A stretch of DNA of 48,655 bases, from NCBI GenBank assembly GCA_949291115.1, contig CASETY010000002.1, forward strand, positions 74,348-123,002, written 5' to 3'. Origin of the DNA: an uncultured bacterium. Its GTDB lineage: Bacteria; Bacillota_I; Bacilli_A; Acholeplasmatales; Anaeroplasmataceae. How positions within the stretch are numbered: position 1 is the first letter of the stretch; every line of letters starts with the position of its first letter. Positions 1 through 7,252 of this stretch are shown piece after piece. The notes beneath the pieces are model-generated. The model saw only the letters and a program-made list of their open reading frames with translations, made no database searches and had not been told where the DNA came from. A program made the translations under genes and the position numbers.

Positions 1-242
1 TAATTATTGGTTTGTAAACGTCCTTCTATAGCTAACATATAACCCTTACGTACATAATTAGCTAAAAAGTCAGCTTGATTACGCCAAGCAACACAATTAA
101 TAAAATCGGCTTGACGATTACCAGATGCATCTTGATATTGTCTATCAACTGCAATACTAAAACGCACTTGAGAAATACCAGTTGATGTATGTTTAACCTC
201 TGGATCACGAGTAATTCTACCCGTTAACATAACTTTATTCAT
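1..242 (-). CDS. ssb: single-stranded DNA-binding protein, N-terminal part (runs off window)
   Basis: Binds single-stranded DNA during replication, repair and recombination. Reading leftward from ATG at 240-242 gives 80 codons beginning MNKVMLTGRITRDPEV, the standard SSB start, followed by the OB-fold motifs FSIAVDR, DFINCVAWR and GYMLAIEGRLQTNN. The C-terminal half, including the acidic protein-interaction tail, lies outside the window, so tail and length cannot be judged. It starts 15 bases after the rpsF stop, the conserved rpsF-ssb-(rpsR) arrangement of Firmicutes, so it is almost certainly cotranscribed with rpsF. Confidence 0.95.
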   Translation of the reverse strand, partial: MNKVMLTGRITRDPEVKHTSTGISQVRFSIAVDRQYQDASGNRQADFINCVAWRNQADFLANYVRKGYMLAIEGRLQTNN

Positions 243-257
243 TTCTAAACACCTTAA

Positions 258-545
258 TTATTCGCCGTCTTTAACAACGATATGACGAATTACATTTTCA
301 TTATAACCAATTACACGGTTAAATTCAGCAATAGCCTCATTATTAGCTTCTACTAACATCCAAACATAATAACCTTTACGCATATGTTCGATTTCGTAAG
401 CTAATTCTCTAAGACCCCATTCTTTACATTCTAAAACATTTGAAGCATGGTTAGTAAAAATATTCTTAACATTTTCAACTTCACCTTTAATAGCTTCATG
501 TTCTAAATTAGAACGAAGAATAAACATAACTTCATATTTTTTCAT
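258..545 (-). CDS. rpsF: 30S ribosomal protein S6
   Basis: Small-subunit protein that pairs with S18 on the central domain of 16S rRNA. The 95-residue product has the usual length and the family opening MKKYEVMFILR, then WGLRELAYEI and GYYVWMLVEA in the positions expected for the S6 ferredoxin-like fold. A strong ribosome-binding site (AAGGAGGT) lies just upstream of the ATG. First gene of an operon with ssb, preceded by a consensus promoter and a leader with two hairpins, where S6 or S6:S18 feedback could act. Confidence 0.97.
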   Translation of the reverse strand: MKKYEVMFILRSNLEHEAIKGEVENVKNIFTNHASNVLECKEWGLRELAYEIEHMRKGYYVWMLVEANNEAIAEFNRVIGYNENVIRHIVVKDGE

Positions 546-571
546 TTTTTTTACCTCCTTATGGTCTTATG

Positions 572-609
572 GCTCATTCGTAGGATGAGCAAGGTCGTTC
601 AAACGAACG
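572..609 (-). promoter_or_regulatory. rpsF 5' leader with two hairpins (candidate S6/S18 feedback site)
   Basis: In the rpsF transcript the leader can form two adjacent hairpins: CGTTC/GAACG with a 4-base loop (596-609) and GCTCAT/ATGAGC with a 7-base loop (572-590), just ahead of the ribosome-binding site. Many bacteria regulate rpsF through an S6:S18-binding leader RNA. I cannot confirm the diagnostic bulged CCG of that motif, so the assignment is tentative. Confidence 0.4.
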
Positions 610-616
610 CTTAATT

Positions 617-645
617 ATTATAAAGTAAATAAGGCATTTTTGCAA
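617..645 (-). promoter_or_regulatory. rpsF-ssb promoter
   Basis: On the minus strand, -35 TTGCAA (640-645) and -10 TATAAT (617-622) are separated by exactly 17 bases. The same TTGCAA-17-TATAAT architecture occurs before rpsJ (39084-39112). The leader from the expected start to the rpsF ATG is about 65 bases. Confidence 0.8.
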
Positions 646-648
646 CAA

Positions 649-726
649 CTAATTTAATTTATTTAACAATATTGTCTTATCACAAATATTATTAAATTCT
701 TTATCATGACTAACAACTATAATTAT
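649..726 (-). pseudogene. remnant of an ABC-type ATPase C-terminus
   Basis: Reading the minus strand from 726 gives 25 sense codons then TAG at 649-651. The peptide, beginning IIIVVSHDKEF and continuing NNICDKTILLNK, matches the segment around the H-loop (switch histidine) of ABC ATPases. A TAG codon at 727-729 is immediately upstream in frame, and no start codon, Walker A, signature or Walker B can be found between it and the terminator at 793-820. It therefore looks like the last surviving part of a decayed gene. It ends a few bases before the rpsF -35 box. Confidence 0.6.
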
Positions 727-792
727 CTAGTATAATTAGTCTTTTCTTATATATTATACATTATCCATATTTGTTTTAATAGTTTAAAAACT

Positions 793-820
793 AAAAAAGT
801 TCACACCTTGAGGTGTGAAC
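793..820 (-). terminator. terminator of the nusG transcript
   Basis: A perfect 9-bp stem (799-807 with 812-820, loop 808-811) followed on the minus strand by six T. It lies directly after the stop of the small membrane ORF and ends the secE-nusG unit. Confidence 0.85.
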
Positions 821-821
821 C

Positions 822-1052
822 TTACTCTTTATTCTTAAAAAAATTAAAGCTAAAATATAATATTAAAACAATTAAAGCATATATTAATGACAAATGAATA
901 ATTACTTTACCACTAATTATAGTATATAAGAAACCATAAACTTCGAATTTAGGTTCTTTTATATTTATAACTGTCTTAATAATACTTGCAACATCAGATA
1001 TTATTAAGGTACCAAAAATGATAATAATCAATCTTTTGGTTTTACTTAGCAT
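822..1052 (-). CDS. small two-helix membrane protein of unknown function
   Basis: A 76-residue product beginning MLSKTKRLIIIIFG. It has two hydrophobic segments (about residues 7-28 and 45-70) with a short polar loop and a Lys-rich C-terminus, so it is probably an inner-membrane hairpin. I recognise no family. The ATG at 1050-1052 follows the nusG stop (1054-1056) by one base, suggesting translational coupling. A TTG three codons upstream is a possible alternative start. No strong ribosome-binding site is visible. It fills the place where rplK-rplA follow nusG in Bacillus, and a strong terminator follows its stop. Confidence 0.55.
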   Translation of the reverse strand: MLSKTKRLIIIIFGTLIISDVASIIKTVINIKEPKFEVYGFLYTIISGKVIIHLSLIYALIVLILYFSFNFFKNKE

Positions 1053-1053
1053 A

Positions 1054-1605
1054 TTAATCAATCTTCTTTACTTGTTCAAATTGTAATTCATTAGGGGTTG
1101 CACGACCACCGAATAATTCAATCATTACAGTAACGATTTTCTTTTCTTCGTTGATATTCGCAACAACACCTTCTTGACCAATCCATGGACCTGATATAAC
1201 TTTTACAGAATCACCAACATGAATATCAAAATCTTGTTCGGCAACTTGGCCAATTTTCTTTAAAATACGGTTGATTTCATCTTGTGGAATAGGTACTGGT
1301 TTTGTACCACCACCTGATGAACCTAAGAAACCAGTAACTTTTGGTGTATTACGAACAATAAACCAAGTGTTATCATCAATTTCTTTATCAACTTCCATTT
1401 CTAAGAAGATATAACCTGGGAATATTTTATTTTTCTTAATTTTTTTATTATTTTTCTTATCTACAACTTCTACTTCTTCTTCTGGAACTAAAATTTGATG
1501 AATTTTACCTTGAAGACCCATTGTGTCTTTACGACTTTCTAAATCTTCTTTTACTGAATCTTCATAACCAGAATAAGTTTGCACAACATACCATTTCTTA
1601 GCCAT
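1054..1605 (-). CDS. nusG: transcription termination/antitermination protein NusG
   Basis: RNA-polymerase-associated elongation factor that modulates pausing and couples transcription to translation. The 183-residue product starts MAKKWYVVQTYSGYED, the classic NGN-domain start, with FPGYIFLEM near residue 63 and VRNTPKVTGFLG near 84. A KOW domain follows from about residue 128 (GDSVKVISGPWIGQEGVV). Length is normal. There is a small Ser/Gly-rich stretch (SSGGGTKP) in the linker. It lies 5 bases after secE, as in B. subtilis, but rplK-rplA do not follow. Confidence 0.97.
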   Translation of the reverse strand: MAKKWYVVQTYSGYEDSVKEDLESRKDTMGLQGKIHQILVPEEEVEVVDKKNNKKIKKNKIFPGYIFLEMEVDKEIDDNTWFIVRNTPKVTGFLGSSGGGTKPVPIPQDEINRILKKIGQVAEQDFDIHVGDSVKVISGPWIGQEGVVANINEEKKIVTVMIELFGGRATPNELQFEQVKKID

Positions 1606-1610
1606 TTAGA

Positions 1611-2018
1611 TTACCCCATAATTCTTTGTAAAATTTCTGTGATAAAACTATCATATAATAAGAACAATAAAGTAAATACGATTAAGAATAAGAAAACTCT
1701 AACTACATTACCCCAATATTTTTTGCCTTTTAACCAAGAAATCTTTTTAAATTCTGGTAAAGCTTGTTTAAAGAAAGGATAAATTGAATATAAAAGAGTT
1801 AAACTACCAATTACAACTAAAATAATTGCAAAGCCAGTAGGAAAACTACCAACTAACCAAGCATCACTACTGATTGTAATTGTATCTGTTAAAATTAATA
1901 CGCCTAAAATTAATACTAATAAAGATAAGAAAAAGAATAAATAACTTTCCCATTTATAATCTTTACTAAGTATTTCACCTAATTTGCTTTTGGTTTCTTT
2001 TTTTTCTTTAATTGCCAT
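1611..2018 (-). CDS. secE: preprotein translocase subunit SecE, three-helix form
   Basis: Essential clamp subunit of the SecYEG channel. The conserved part is C-terminal (about residues 85-135): an amphipathic helix with FKKISWLKGKKYWGNVVRV and a final membrane helix. Unlike the single-helix SecE of about 60 residues in B. subtilis, this 135-residue protein has two more hydrophobic segments (about 25-45 and 58-80), resembling the three-helix E. coli form. Position between rpmG and nusG supports the call; the N-terminal half alone would not be recognisable. Confidence 0.92.
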   Translation of the reverse strand: MAIKEKKETKSKLGEILSKDYKWESYLFFFLSLLVLILGVLILTDTITISSDAWLVGSFPTGFAIILVVIGSLTLLYSIYPFFKQALPEFKKISWLKGKKYWGNVVRVFLFLIVFTLLFLLYDSFITEILQRIMG

Positions 2019-2030
2019 TTTATTACATCC

Positions 2031-2180
2031 TTACTTAGTTTCTTTATGAATTGTGTGTTTTTTGCATTTTGGACAATATTTTCTAATTTCTAAACGTTGT
2101 CCATCTTTTTGTGGATTCTTCGTAGTCTCATAATTACGACTTAAGCATTCTTCACATACTAATATTACTTTTTTTCTCAT
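2031..2180 (-). CDS. rpmG: 50S ribosomal protein L33, zinc type
   Basis: A 49-residue gene read directly from the sequence, starting [12 protein letters not shown] and ending at TAA 2031-2033. Cysteine pairs CEEC and CPKC form the zinc ribbon of the zinc-containing L33 paralogue, with NYETTKN between them. Ribosome-binding site AAGGTGG precedes the ATG. It sits between the sigma gene and secE, as rpmGB does in B. subtilis, 12 bases before secE. Confidence 0.95.
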   Translation of the reverse strand: MRKKVILVCEECLSRNYETTKNPQKDGQRLEIRKYCPKCKKHTIHKETK

Positions 2181-2219
2181 GTTAAAAAAACCACCTTAAA
2201 AAGTGTCTAGAATATTCTA

Positions 2220-2744
2220 CTATCTTTTAGGATAAATGTCAAACTCTATAGCTAAATTTTGCTTTATTTTGTTTAATCTTTTATAAATAGAAGTCTTACT
2301 TATTTTATATTTTTTTGAAAGCTCTGCTATACTCGTATGATAATAAAAATATTCAATTAATAAATCTTGATCTTCTTTATCTTTAACACAAGTTTTATAT
2401 TCGGTTATTACTTCTTTAAAAGAAGGTGTACTTACTAAATCATTTTCTAATTTATCATAATAAACATCTTTAGAACGCAGACGCCAAAATCTACGCATAA
2501 CTACTAATTCAAAATATTTAGTAAAAGTTTTATTTAGGCTTTCATTATAAGTTTTTAAGCTTTTATCAAGCATTATTAACCCTTCTTGTAAATAATCATC
2601 TAAAGATTCAAAACGTACACCACATTTTCTAGCAACTGAAATTATAAAGGTTTTATATTTGCGAAACATAAGATTGTAAGCTTCCGGGCTTCCTTCTTTA
2701 AATAAATAGATTAATTCATAATCATTCCAACCTTTATAGTCCAT
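2220..2744 (-). CDS. sigma-70 family RNA polymerase sigma factor in the SigH position
   Basis: A 174-residue protein with a sigma region 2-like N-terminal half (EAYNLMFRKYKTFIISVAR, then DDYLQEGLIMLDKSLKTYN and FTKYFELVVMRRFWRLR at about residues 21-92) and a region 4-type helix-turn-helix near the C-terminus (SIAELSKKYKISKTSIYKRL, about 138-157). There is no region 1 or 3. Its place between rlmB and rpmG is that of sigH (Spo0H), the B. subtilis regulator of competence and early sporulation. Divergence is high, so orthology rests mainly on position. Ribosome-binding site AAGGAG directly follows the rlmB stop, so the two are cotranscribed. Confidence 0.8.
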   Translation of the reverse strand: MDYKGWNDYELIYLFKEGSPEAYNLMFRKYKTFIISVARKCGVRFESLDDYLQEGLIMLDKSLKTYNESLNKTFTKYFELVVMRRFWRLRSKDVYYDKLENDLVSTPSFKEVITEYKTCVKDKEDQDLLIEYFYYHTSIAELSKKYKISKTSIYKRLNKIKQNLAIEFDIYPKR

Positions 2745-2755
2745 TATTCTCCTTG

Positions 2756-3460
2756 TTAATTTTTAAATAAATACATTAAGATTGCCGCTGAAACCGATGC
2801 ATTTAAAGAATTAACATGACCACTCATTTGGATTTTTAATAAATAGTCTGATAATTTAATTAAGGTTTTACTTATTCCAAAACCTTCACTACCAATTATA
2901 ATCGCTAAATTACGATCTTTAGATATATTTTCAGCTAAAGTGTCGCCTTTCGCATCCGTAGCCACTACCCAATAACCATTTTCTTTTAAATAAGTTAAAG
3001 CTTTAATTAAACTATTTACATAGATTATAGGTACATATTCAATCGCTCCTGTTGAAACATTAGCTACAACTTCTGTTATCGGAGTTGAATGATTATTACC
3101 TAAAATAATTGCATCAAAAGAAAAGGCATCAGCACTTCTTAAAATTGCCCCCAAATTTTGCGGATCTTCAATGCCATCTAAAATTAGTATTCTTTTGTTT
3201 TCTTTATTTATTTTTTCTAAATAAGTTAAATCATAAGTTTGATAATCTTCTCTGATTAACGCAATCCCTTGGTGCTTTTTACCAAAGGAATTATTAAAGA
3301 AGTTCTTGTCTTTTAATGTATAATTAATTTTTCTTTCTTTTAAAATAGTTATAATGTTTTCATACTTCTTTTCATGGCCTATTAAGATAAAAGCTTCTTT
3401 GATTTTAGCTTTAGCTCTTAAAGACTCTCTAACACTATTAACTCCGTATATTTTAATCAT
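2756..3460 (-). CDS. rlmB: 23S rRNA 2'-O-ribose methyltransferase, TrmH/SpoU family
   Basis: SAM-dependent SPOUT methyltransferase expected to modify 23S rRNA (RlmB class, position G2251 in E. coli). An N-terminal substrate-binding domain (MIKIYGVNSVRESL) is followed by the three SPOUT motifs: DGIEDPQNLGAILRSADAF near residue 95, IIGSEGFGISK near 187 and MSGHVNSLNASVSAAILMY near 213, which forms the trefoil knot. Length 234 is normal. Its neighbours (mrnC and cysS upstream, sigma factor and rpmG downstream) match Bacillus, except that rae1/yacP is absent and a P-type ATPase gene is inserted upstream. Confidence 0.95.
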   Translation of the reverse strand: MIKIYGVNSVRESLRAKAKIKEAFILIGHEKKYENIITILKERKINYTLKDKNFFNNSFGKKHQGIALIREDYQTYDLTYLEKINKENKRILILDGIEDPQNLGAILRSADAFSFDAIILGNNHSTPITEVVANVSTGAIEYVPIIYVNSLIKALTYLKENGYWVVATDAKGDTLAENISKDRNLAIIIGSEGFGISKTLIKLSDYLLKIQMSGHVNSLNASVSAAILMYLFKN

Positions 3461-3491
3461 TTTAATATCCTCTTGTGTTTTTTTCAGTTAA

Positions 3492-3520
3492 AGTATAGCA
3501 TATTTAGCTAATAATATAAA
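3492..3520 (-). promoter_or_regulatory. probable promoter for rlmB-sigma-rpmG-secE-nusG
   Basis: Minus strand -10 TATACT (3492-3497) with a weaker -35 TTTATA (3515-3520), spacer 17. It lies just after the terminator of the preceding ATPase gene, which makes a fresh promoter necessary here. Confidence 0.5.
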
Positions 3521-3545
3521 GAACCAGTTTAAAACTGGCTCTTAA
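3515..3545 (-). terminator. terminator after the P-type ATPase gene
   Basis: In minus-strand RNA a 9-bp stem (GAGCCAGTT with AACTGGTTC, one G-U pair) around a 3-base loop at about 3521-3541, followed by a T-rich but broken tail. It falls within 30 bases after the ATPase stop. Confidence 0.6.
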
Positions 3546-3546
3546 T

Positions 3547-6500
3547 TTAGAATTTTTGTAACATATTTTGAATATTTTTATAAACGCTCTTACACCAAGG
3601 TACTACATATTGTAACAATTTCATTAATGGAGCCGCAATAAACATAAGGGCTAACAATAACAATATAGCTGATGTAGAAAGTTTTTGAACAATACCACCG
3701 GTTGTTGTAACAGTATTAACTTTATAATCAGTTTTTACACCATTAATCGTTAACATACCATCATCAGTAACATCTAAAGAAATAGAGCTGCCTCCACCCT
3801 CTAATGTTTGTTCATATTTAGTATATGCACCATTTATAACATAACGACCTGCTACCGATGTTTCAATTGGTGGAATAATAGCTTCTACATCTGTTTCGAT
3901 TGGTTCTGTTATTTGAGATATTGAAATTATATATTTTTGACCTCTAGCAGTAACATTAAGATCACTAATATTTGCTACCCCTAGTGTATTTAAATTAGCT
4001 TCTGTTTTATAGCCATTAATTACAAATTCATTATTTTCATTAAATGAATAAGTTGGTTCTGCCACTTTATAAATAGCACCTTTGTAGGTAATTGTTTTAC
4101 CATTAATTAATAATTCATAATCTTCATTAATAGAAACACTAGTGATTTCTTCATTCCATACATAATCAGTATCAGCATTATCAATATAAATACGATTATT
4201 TACAACTGTAACTTCTGGTAAAATTGAATAATCTAATTTATGAACAACATCTGCTAAATTAGGATCTTCATCTACTTCAATTAAAGAAACATAACCTTCA
4301 CTATCTACACTTATTTTTAAATTAGTGTTTTCATCAATAAAGTTCTTAATGTTAGTATCATAACCCTTTAAATAAACATTTTTATCTTCATCTATACTAA
4401 TTAAAGGTGGTTCAATTTTATAATCAGTTGTATGCCCATCGATTACTAAATAGCCATCATTAGTAACTGTTGTATTAAATGTATTATCTGGCTTAGTATC
4501 TAAAATATTAGAAAGCATACCATCGATAACATAATAACCACCATCACTAATAGAAATAGCTGGTGTTTCTTCAATTGTCGTAATATTTACATTATCTGAA
4601 TAATATTCAACAAATGAGAATATTGGTCTAAATTCAAAGAAATTAGGAATCGCAATTGTTAAGATAACAAATAAAGAATAAGAAACACCGCATATTACTT
4701 TTCTTAATAAATTATATGGTCTACAAACCTTAAATAAAACTAATAAACAGGTGTGTGTAGCTAAAATAACAATAATTGTTGAAGAAGTTATAAAATCACT
4801 ATTTAAATAATTTACAACTTGGAAAGCAACAACTGAACATAAAAGAATCGTAACTGCCCCTGGTAAGGCTCCTTTTATGACATTAATTAAGAACCTACCA
4901 CTTACTCTATTATTATTAGGTTCTAATACTAAGAAGAATGATGGAATCGCAATAACTAAAAAATCAATCATCATTAATTGATTAGTAGAGATTGGATAAG
5001 CACCACCACTATTTAAAGCTTGAATAGCTAATAAAAAACTAAAAATAGTCTTCGTTAAGAACAAACAAGCAACCCTTGAAACATTATTAATAACTCTTCT
5101 ACCTTCAGCCACAACTTTAGGCATTGAACCAAAGTTAGAATCCATCAATACTAAGTGACTAACATTGCGAGCTGCTTCACTACCTGAGGCAACCGCAATT
5201 GAACAATCAGCTTCTTTTAAGGCTAAGATATCATTAACACCATCACCAGTCATCGCAACTGTTTCACCAGCTTGTTTCATTGTACGAACTAAAATACGTT
5301 TTTGATTTGGAGAAACACGGCCAAAAACTGTATATTTAGTAGCTGCTTGTTCCACTTCTTGGTCAGTTAAACCATCTAAAGAAATGTAATTTTCAGCCCC
5401 TTCAATACCAGCTCTTTGACTAATCTTGGAAACAGTTAATGGGTTATCACCAGAAATAACTTTAACCGTCACACCACTACGTTTAAAATAATCAATTGTT
5501 TCAATCGCATCTGGTCTAATATTATCTTCAATCAAAATTAAAGATACAACTAATGGAGTTTCCTCTGGTAATTCACCATGATTAATACCCTCTTCAAAGT
5601 GAACAAGTGATAAAACACGATAACCTTGTAAAGCATATTTTTCAACATCTTTTTTGACTAATTCATAATGTTCTTTTAAAACAAATTCAGGAGCACCTAA
5701 GGCAAATGTGCCAAAACGTTCAAAAGTAACAGCGTTATATTTTCTTTGACTTGAAAAAGGAATAGTTGTCTTAAACTTCAATTTCTTCTGCAAGCCAAAT
5801 TTATCTTCTAAGGCTTTAGCGGTTAAATTAGTTTCATGTAAAGCATTTAACATAGCACTAATAATATTTTTAGTAGGTAGGCCCCCAATTGAATTATATT
5901 CAACTACATTTTGAACACTCATGGTACCATCAGTAATTGTACCAGTCTTATCTAAACATAAAGTACTTACGCGCGCTAGCATTTCAATACAATATAATTC
6001 TTGAACCATTACATTGTTTTGGGCCAATCTAATAACACCAACAGCTAAAGCTACGGATGATAATAAGTATAAACCAGATGGAATCATACCAATCATCGCC
6101 CCTGCTGTTTTTCTAACAGCTGTTACATAATCTACACCATTAACTTTATATTGCATCAAGAATAAAGTTACACCAACAGTTACGACTACCACAGCCATTA
6201 CATAAATAATCCAATTTAATGACTTTAATAAATCGCTCTTTGGTTTTTTATAACTCTTAGCTTCACCAGATAACTGTTCAATGTAATTATCCTTACCAAC
6301 TTTTTCTACTTGAGCTTTACATCTACCACTGACCACAAAAGAACCACTATATAAACTATCACCATTCTTTTTTACAATCGCATCACTTTCACCAGTTAAT
6401 AAAGATTCATTAACTTCAATACTACCTTCAACAACAATCGCATCAGAAGGAATCTGTTTGCCAGTTTCTAGTAATAAGATATCATCTAAAACAACCTCAT

Positions 6501-7251
6501 TGACAGGAATTTCTATTTGTAAACCATCTCTTATAACAATGGCTGTAGGTGCTTGTAACAATGACAAACGATCAATTGTCTTTTTAGCTTTAATTTCTTG
6601 TAAAATACCAATAACCACATTTAAGGTGACAATAACCATAAAAAATAAATCCGTAATGGCATTTACAGAAATTAGCCAACCAGCAATCACAACCATTAAA
6701 ATATTAAAGAAAGTAAAAACATTAGAAAAAATTATTCTCTTAATTGATTTTGAAGAACCATTATGGGTATTATTTTGATAACCAAGTTCAATTCTTTCTT
6801 CTACTTCTTTAGTACTTAAGCCTTGTTGTGGGTCTGTTTTACTTCTAGCAAATGCTAGTTTACCACTTTCAATAGCTTTTCTTTTCGCTTTAATTTCTTT
6901 AAGATGTTTTTTATCTTCTTTAAGCTCTATTTTTGAAGATTCTTTTTTAACCTCTTTTACTGGTAAAACTTTATCTTCTTCTTTAGAGTCAACAGTTTCA
7001 TTTTCAAAATTAATAACAGTTGTTTTTTCTTTAACTTCTTTAGTTTCTTCAATGTTATTTTTTGTTTCCACTTTTTTATTTGTCAGATCTTCTTTAATGA
7101 CTTTTGATTGTGGTTTTTCTTTATTTTCTACCTTTACTATCTTTTCTTTTACTTCAGTAGTTTTAGGTTTGGAAGTCTTTTTAGGAGCAGTTTTAACTTC
7201 CGTTTTATTTTCATCTTCAACAATAAACTTTGTATTATTTTTTTGAGCCAT
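3547..7251 (-). CDS. P-type cation-transporting ATPase with a large extracytoplasmic repeat domain
   Basis: A 1,234-residue P-type ATPase with the catalytic set TGES (about residue 286), phosphorylation motif DKTGT (434), TGDGVND (668) and an M4 motif IPSGL (about 390). The overall look is closest to the CtpE-like Ca2+-type group; the substrate is not proven. I place ten membrane helices at about 172-196, 200-220, 345-367, 378-410, 725-745, 756-777, 793-815, 820-840, 848-873 and 1190-1215. Two unusual parts: a Lys/Glu-rich, probably disordered N-terminus of about 125 residues, and about 290 residues of degenerate beta-type repeats (core like GYLVIDGHTTDYK) between M9 and M10, which topology puts outside the cell. 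ATG at 7249-7251 is preferred, one base after the mrnC stop and 8 bases from AGGGGG; a GTG at 7258 is the alternative. Confidence 0.9.
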   Translation of the reverse strand: MAQKNNTKFIVEDENKTEVKTAPKKTSKPKTTEVKEKIVKVENKEKPQSKVIKEDLTNKKVETKNNIEETKEVKEKTTVINFENETVDSKEEDKVLPVKEVKKESSKIELKEDKKHLKEIKAKRKAIESGKLAFARSKTDPQQGLSTKEVEERIELGYQNNTHNGSSKSIKRIIFSNVFTFFNILMVVIAGWLISVNAITDLFFMVIVTLNVVIGILQEIKAKKTIDRLSLLQAPTAIVIRDGLQIEIPVNEVVLDDILLLETGKQIPSDAIVVEGSIEVNESLLTGESDAIVKKNGDSLYSGSFVVSGRCKAQVEKVGKDNYIEQLSGEAKSYKKPKSDLLKSLNWIIYVMAVVVVTVGVTLFLMQYKVNGVDYVTAVRKTAGAMIGMIPSGLYLLSSVALAVGVIRLAQNNVMVQELYCIEMLARVSTLCLDKTGTITDGTMSVQNVVEYNSIGGLPTKNIISAMLNALHETNLTAKALEDKFGLQKKLKFKTTIPFSSQRKYNAVTFERFGTFALGAPEFVLKEHYELVKKDVEKYALQGYRVLSLVHFEEGINHGELPEETPLVVSLILIEDNIRPDAIETIDYFKRSGVTVKVISGDNPLTVSKISQRAGIEGAENYISLDGLTDQEVEQAATKYTVFGRVSPNQKRILVRTMKQAGETVAMTGDGVNDILALKEADCSIAVASGSEAARNVSHLVLMDSNFGSMPKVVAEGRRVINNVSRVACLFLTKTIFSFLLAIQALNSGGAYPISTNQLMMIDFLVIAIPSFFLVLEPNNNRVSGRFLINVIKGALPGAVTILLCSVVAFQVVNYLNSDFITSSTIIVILATHTCLLVLFKVCRPYNLLRKVICGVSYSLFVILTIAIPNFFEFRPIFSFVEYYSDNVNITTIEETPAISISDGGYYVIDGMLSNILDTKPDNTFNTTVTNDGYLVIDGHTTDYKIEPPLISIDEDKNVYLKGYDTNIKNFIDENTNLKISVDSEGYVSLIEVDEDPNLADVVHKLDYSILPEVTVVNNRIYIDNADTDYVWNEEITSVSINEDYELLINGKTITYKGAIYKVAEPTYSFNENNEFVINGYKTEANLNTLGVANISDLNVTARGQKYIISISQITEPIETDVEAIIPPIETSVAGRYVINGAYTKYEQTLEGGGSSISLDVTDDGMLTINGVKTDYKVNTVTTTGGIVQKLSTSAILLLLALMFIAAPLMKLLQYVVPWCKSVYKNIQNMLQKF
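3706..4563 (-). repeat. degenerate protein repeats in the ATPase M9-M10 loop
   Basis: About nine to ten units of 20-35 residues share the pattern hydrophobic-x-hydrophobic, acidic/Asn/Gly turn, then Y/F/L-x-I-[DN]-G-x-x-T-x-Y. Clear examples are GYYVIDGMLSN, GYLVIDGHTTDYK, YELLINGKTITY, NEFVINGYKTE, RYVINGAYTKY and GMLTINGVKTDYK. Spacing is irregular and DNA identity between units is low, so the repeats are old. The pattern resembles short beta repeats in bacterial surface proteins and phage fibres (inference). Confidence 0.7.
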
Positions 7252-7252
7252 A

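Noticed and set aside
1579-1782. Plus-strand frame antisense to nusG-secE
   Set aside because: No promoter or ribosome-binding site, and it overlaps two well-identified genes.
6458-6778. Open plus-strand frame of about 106 codons opposite the P-type ATPase
   Set aside because: It is antisense to conserved ATPase motifs, has no ribosome-binding site and its peptide resembles nothing; it is a shadow of the real gene.
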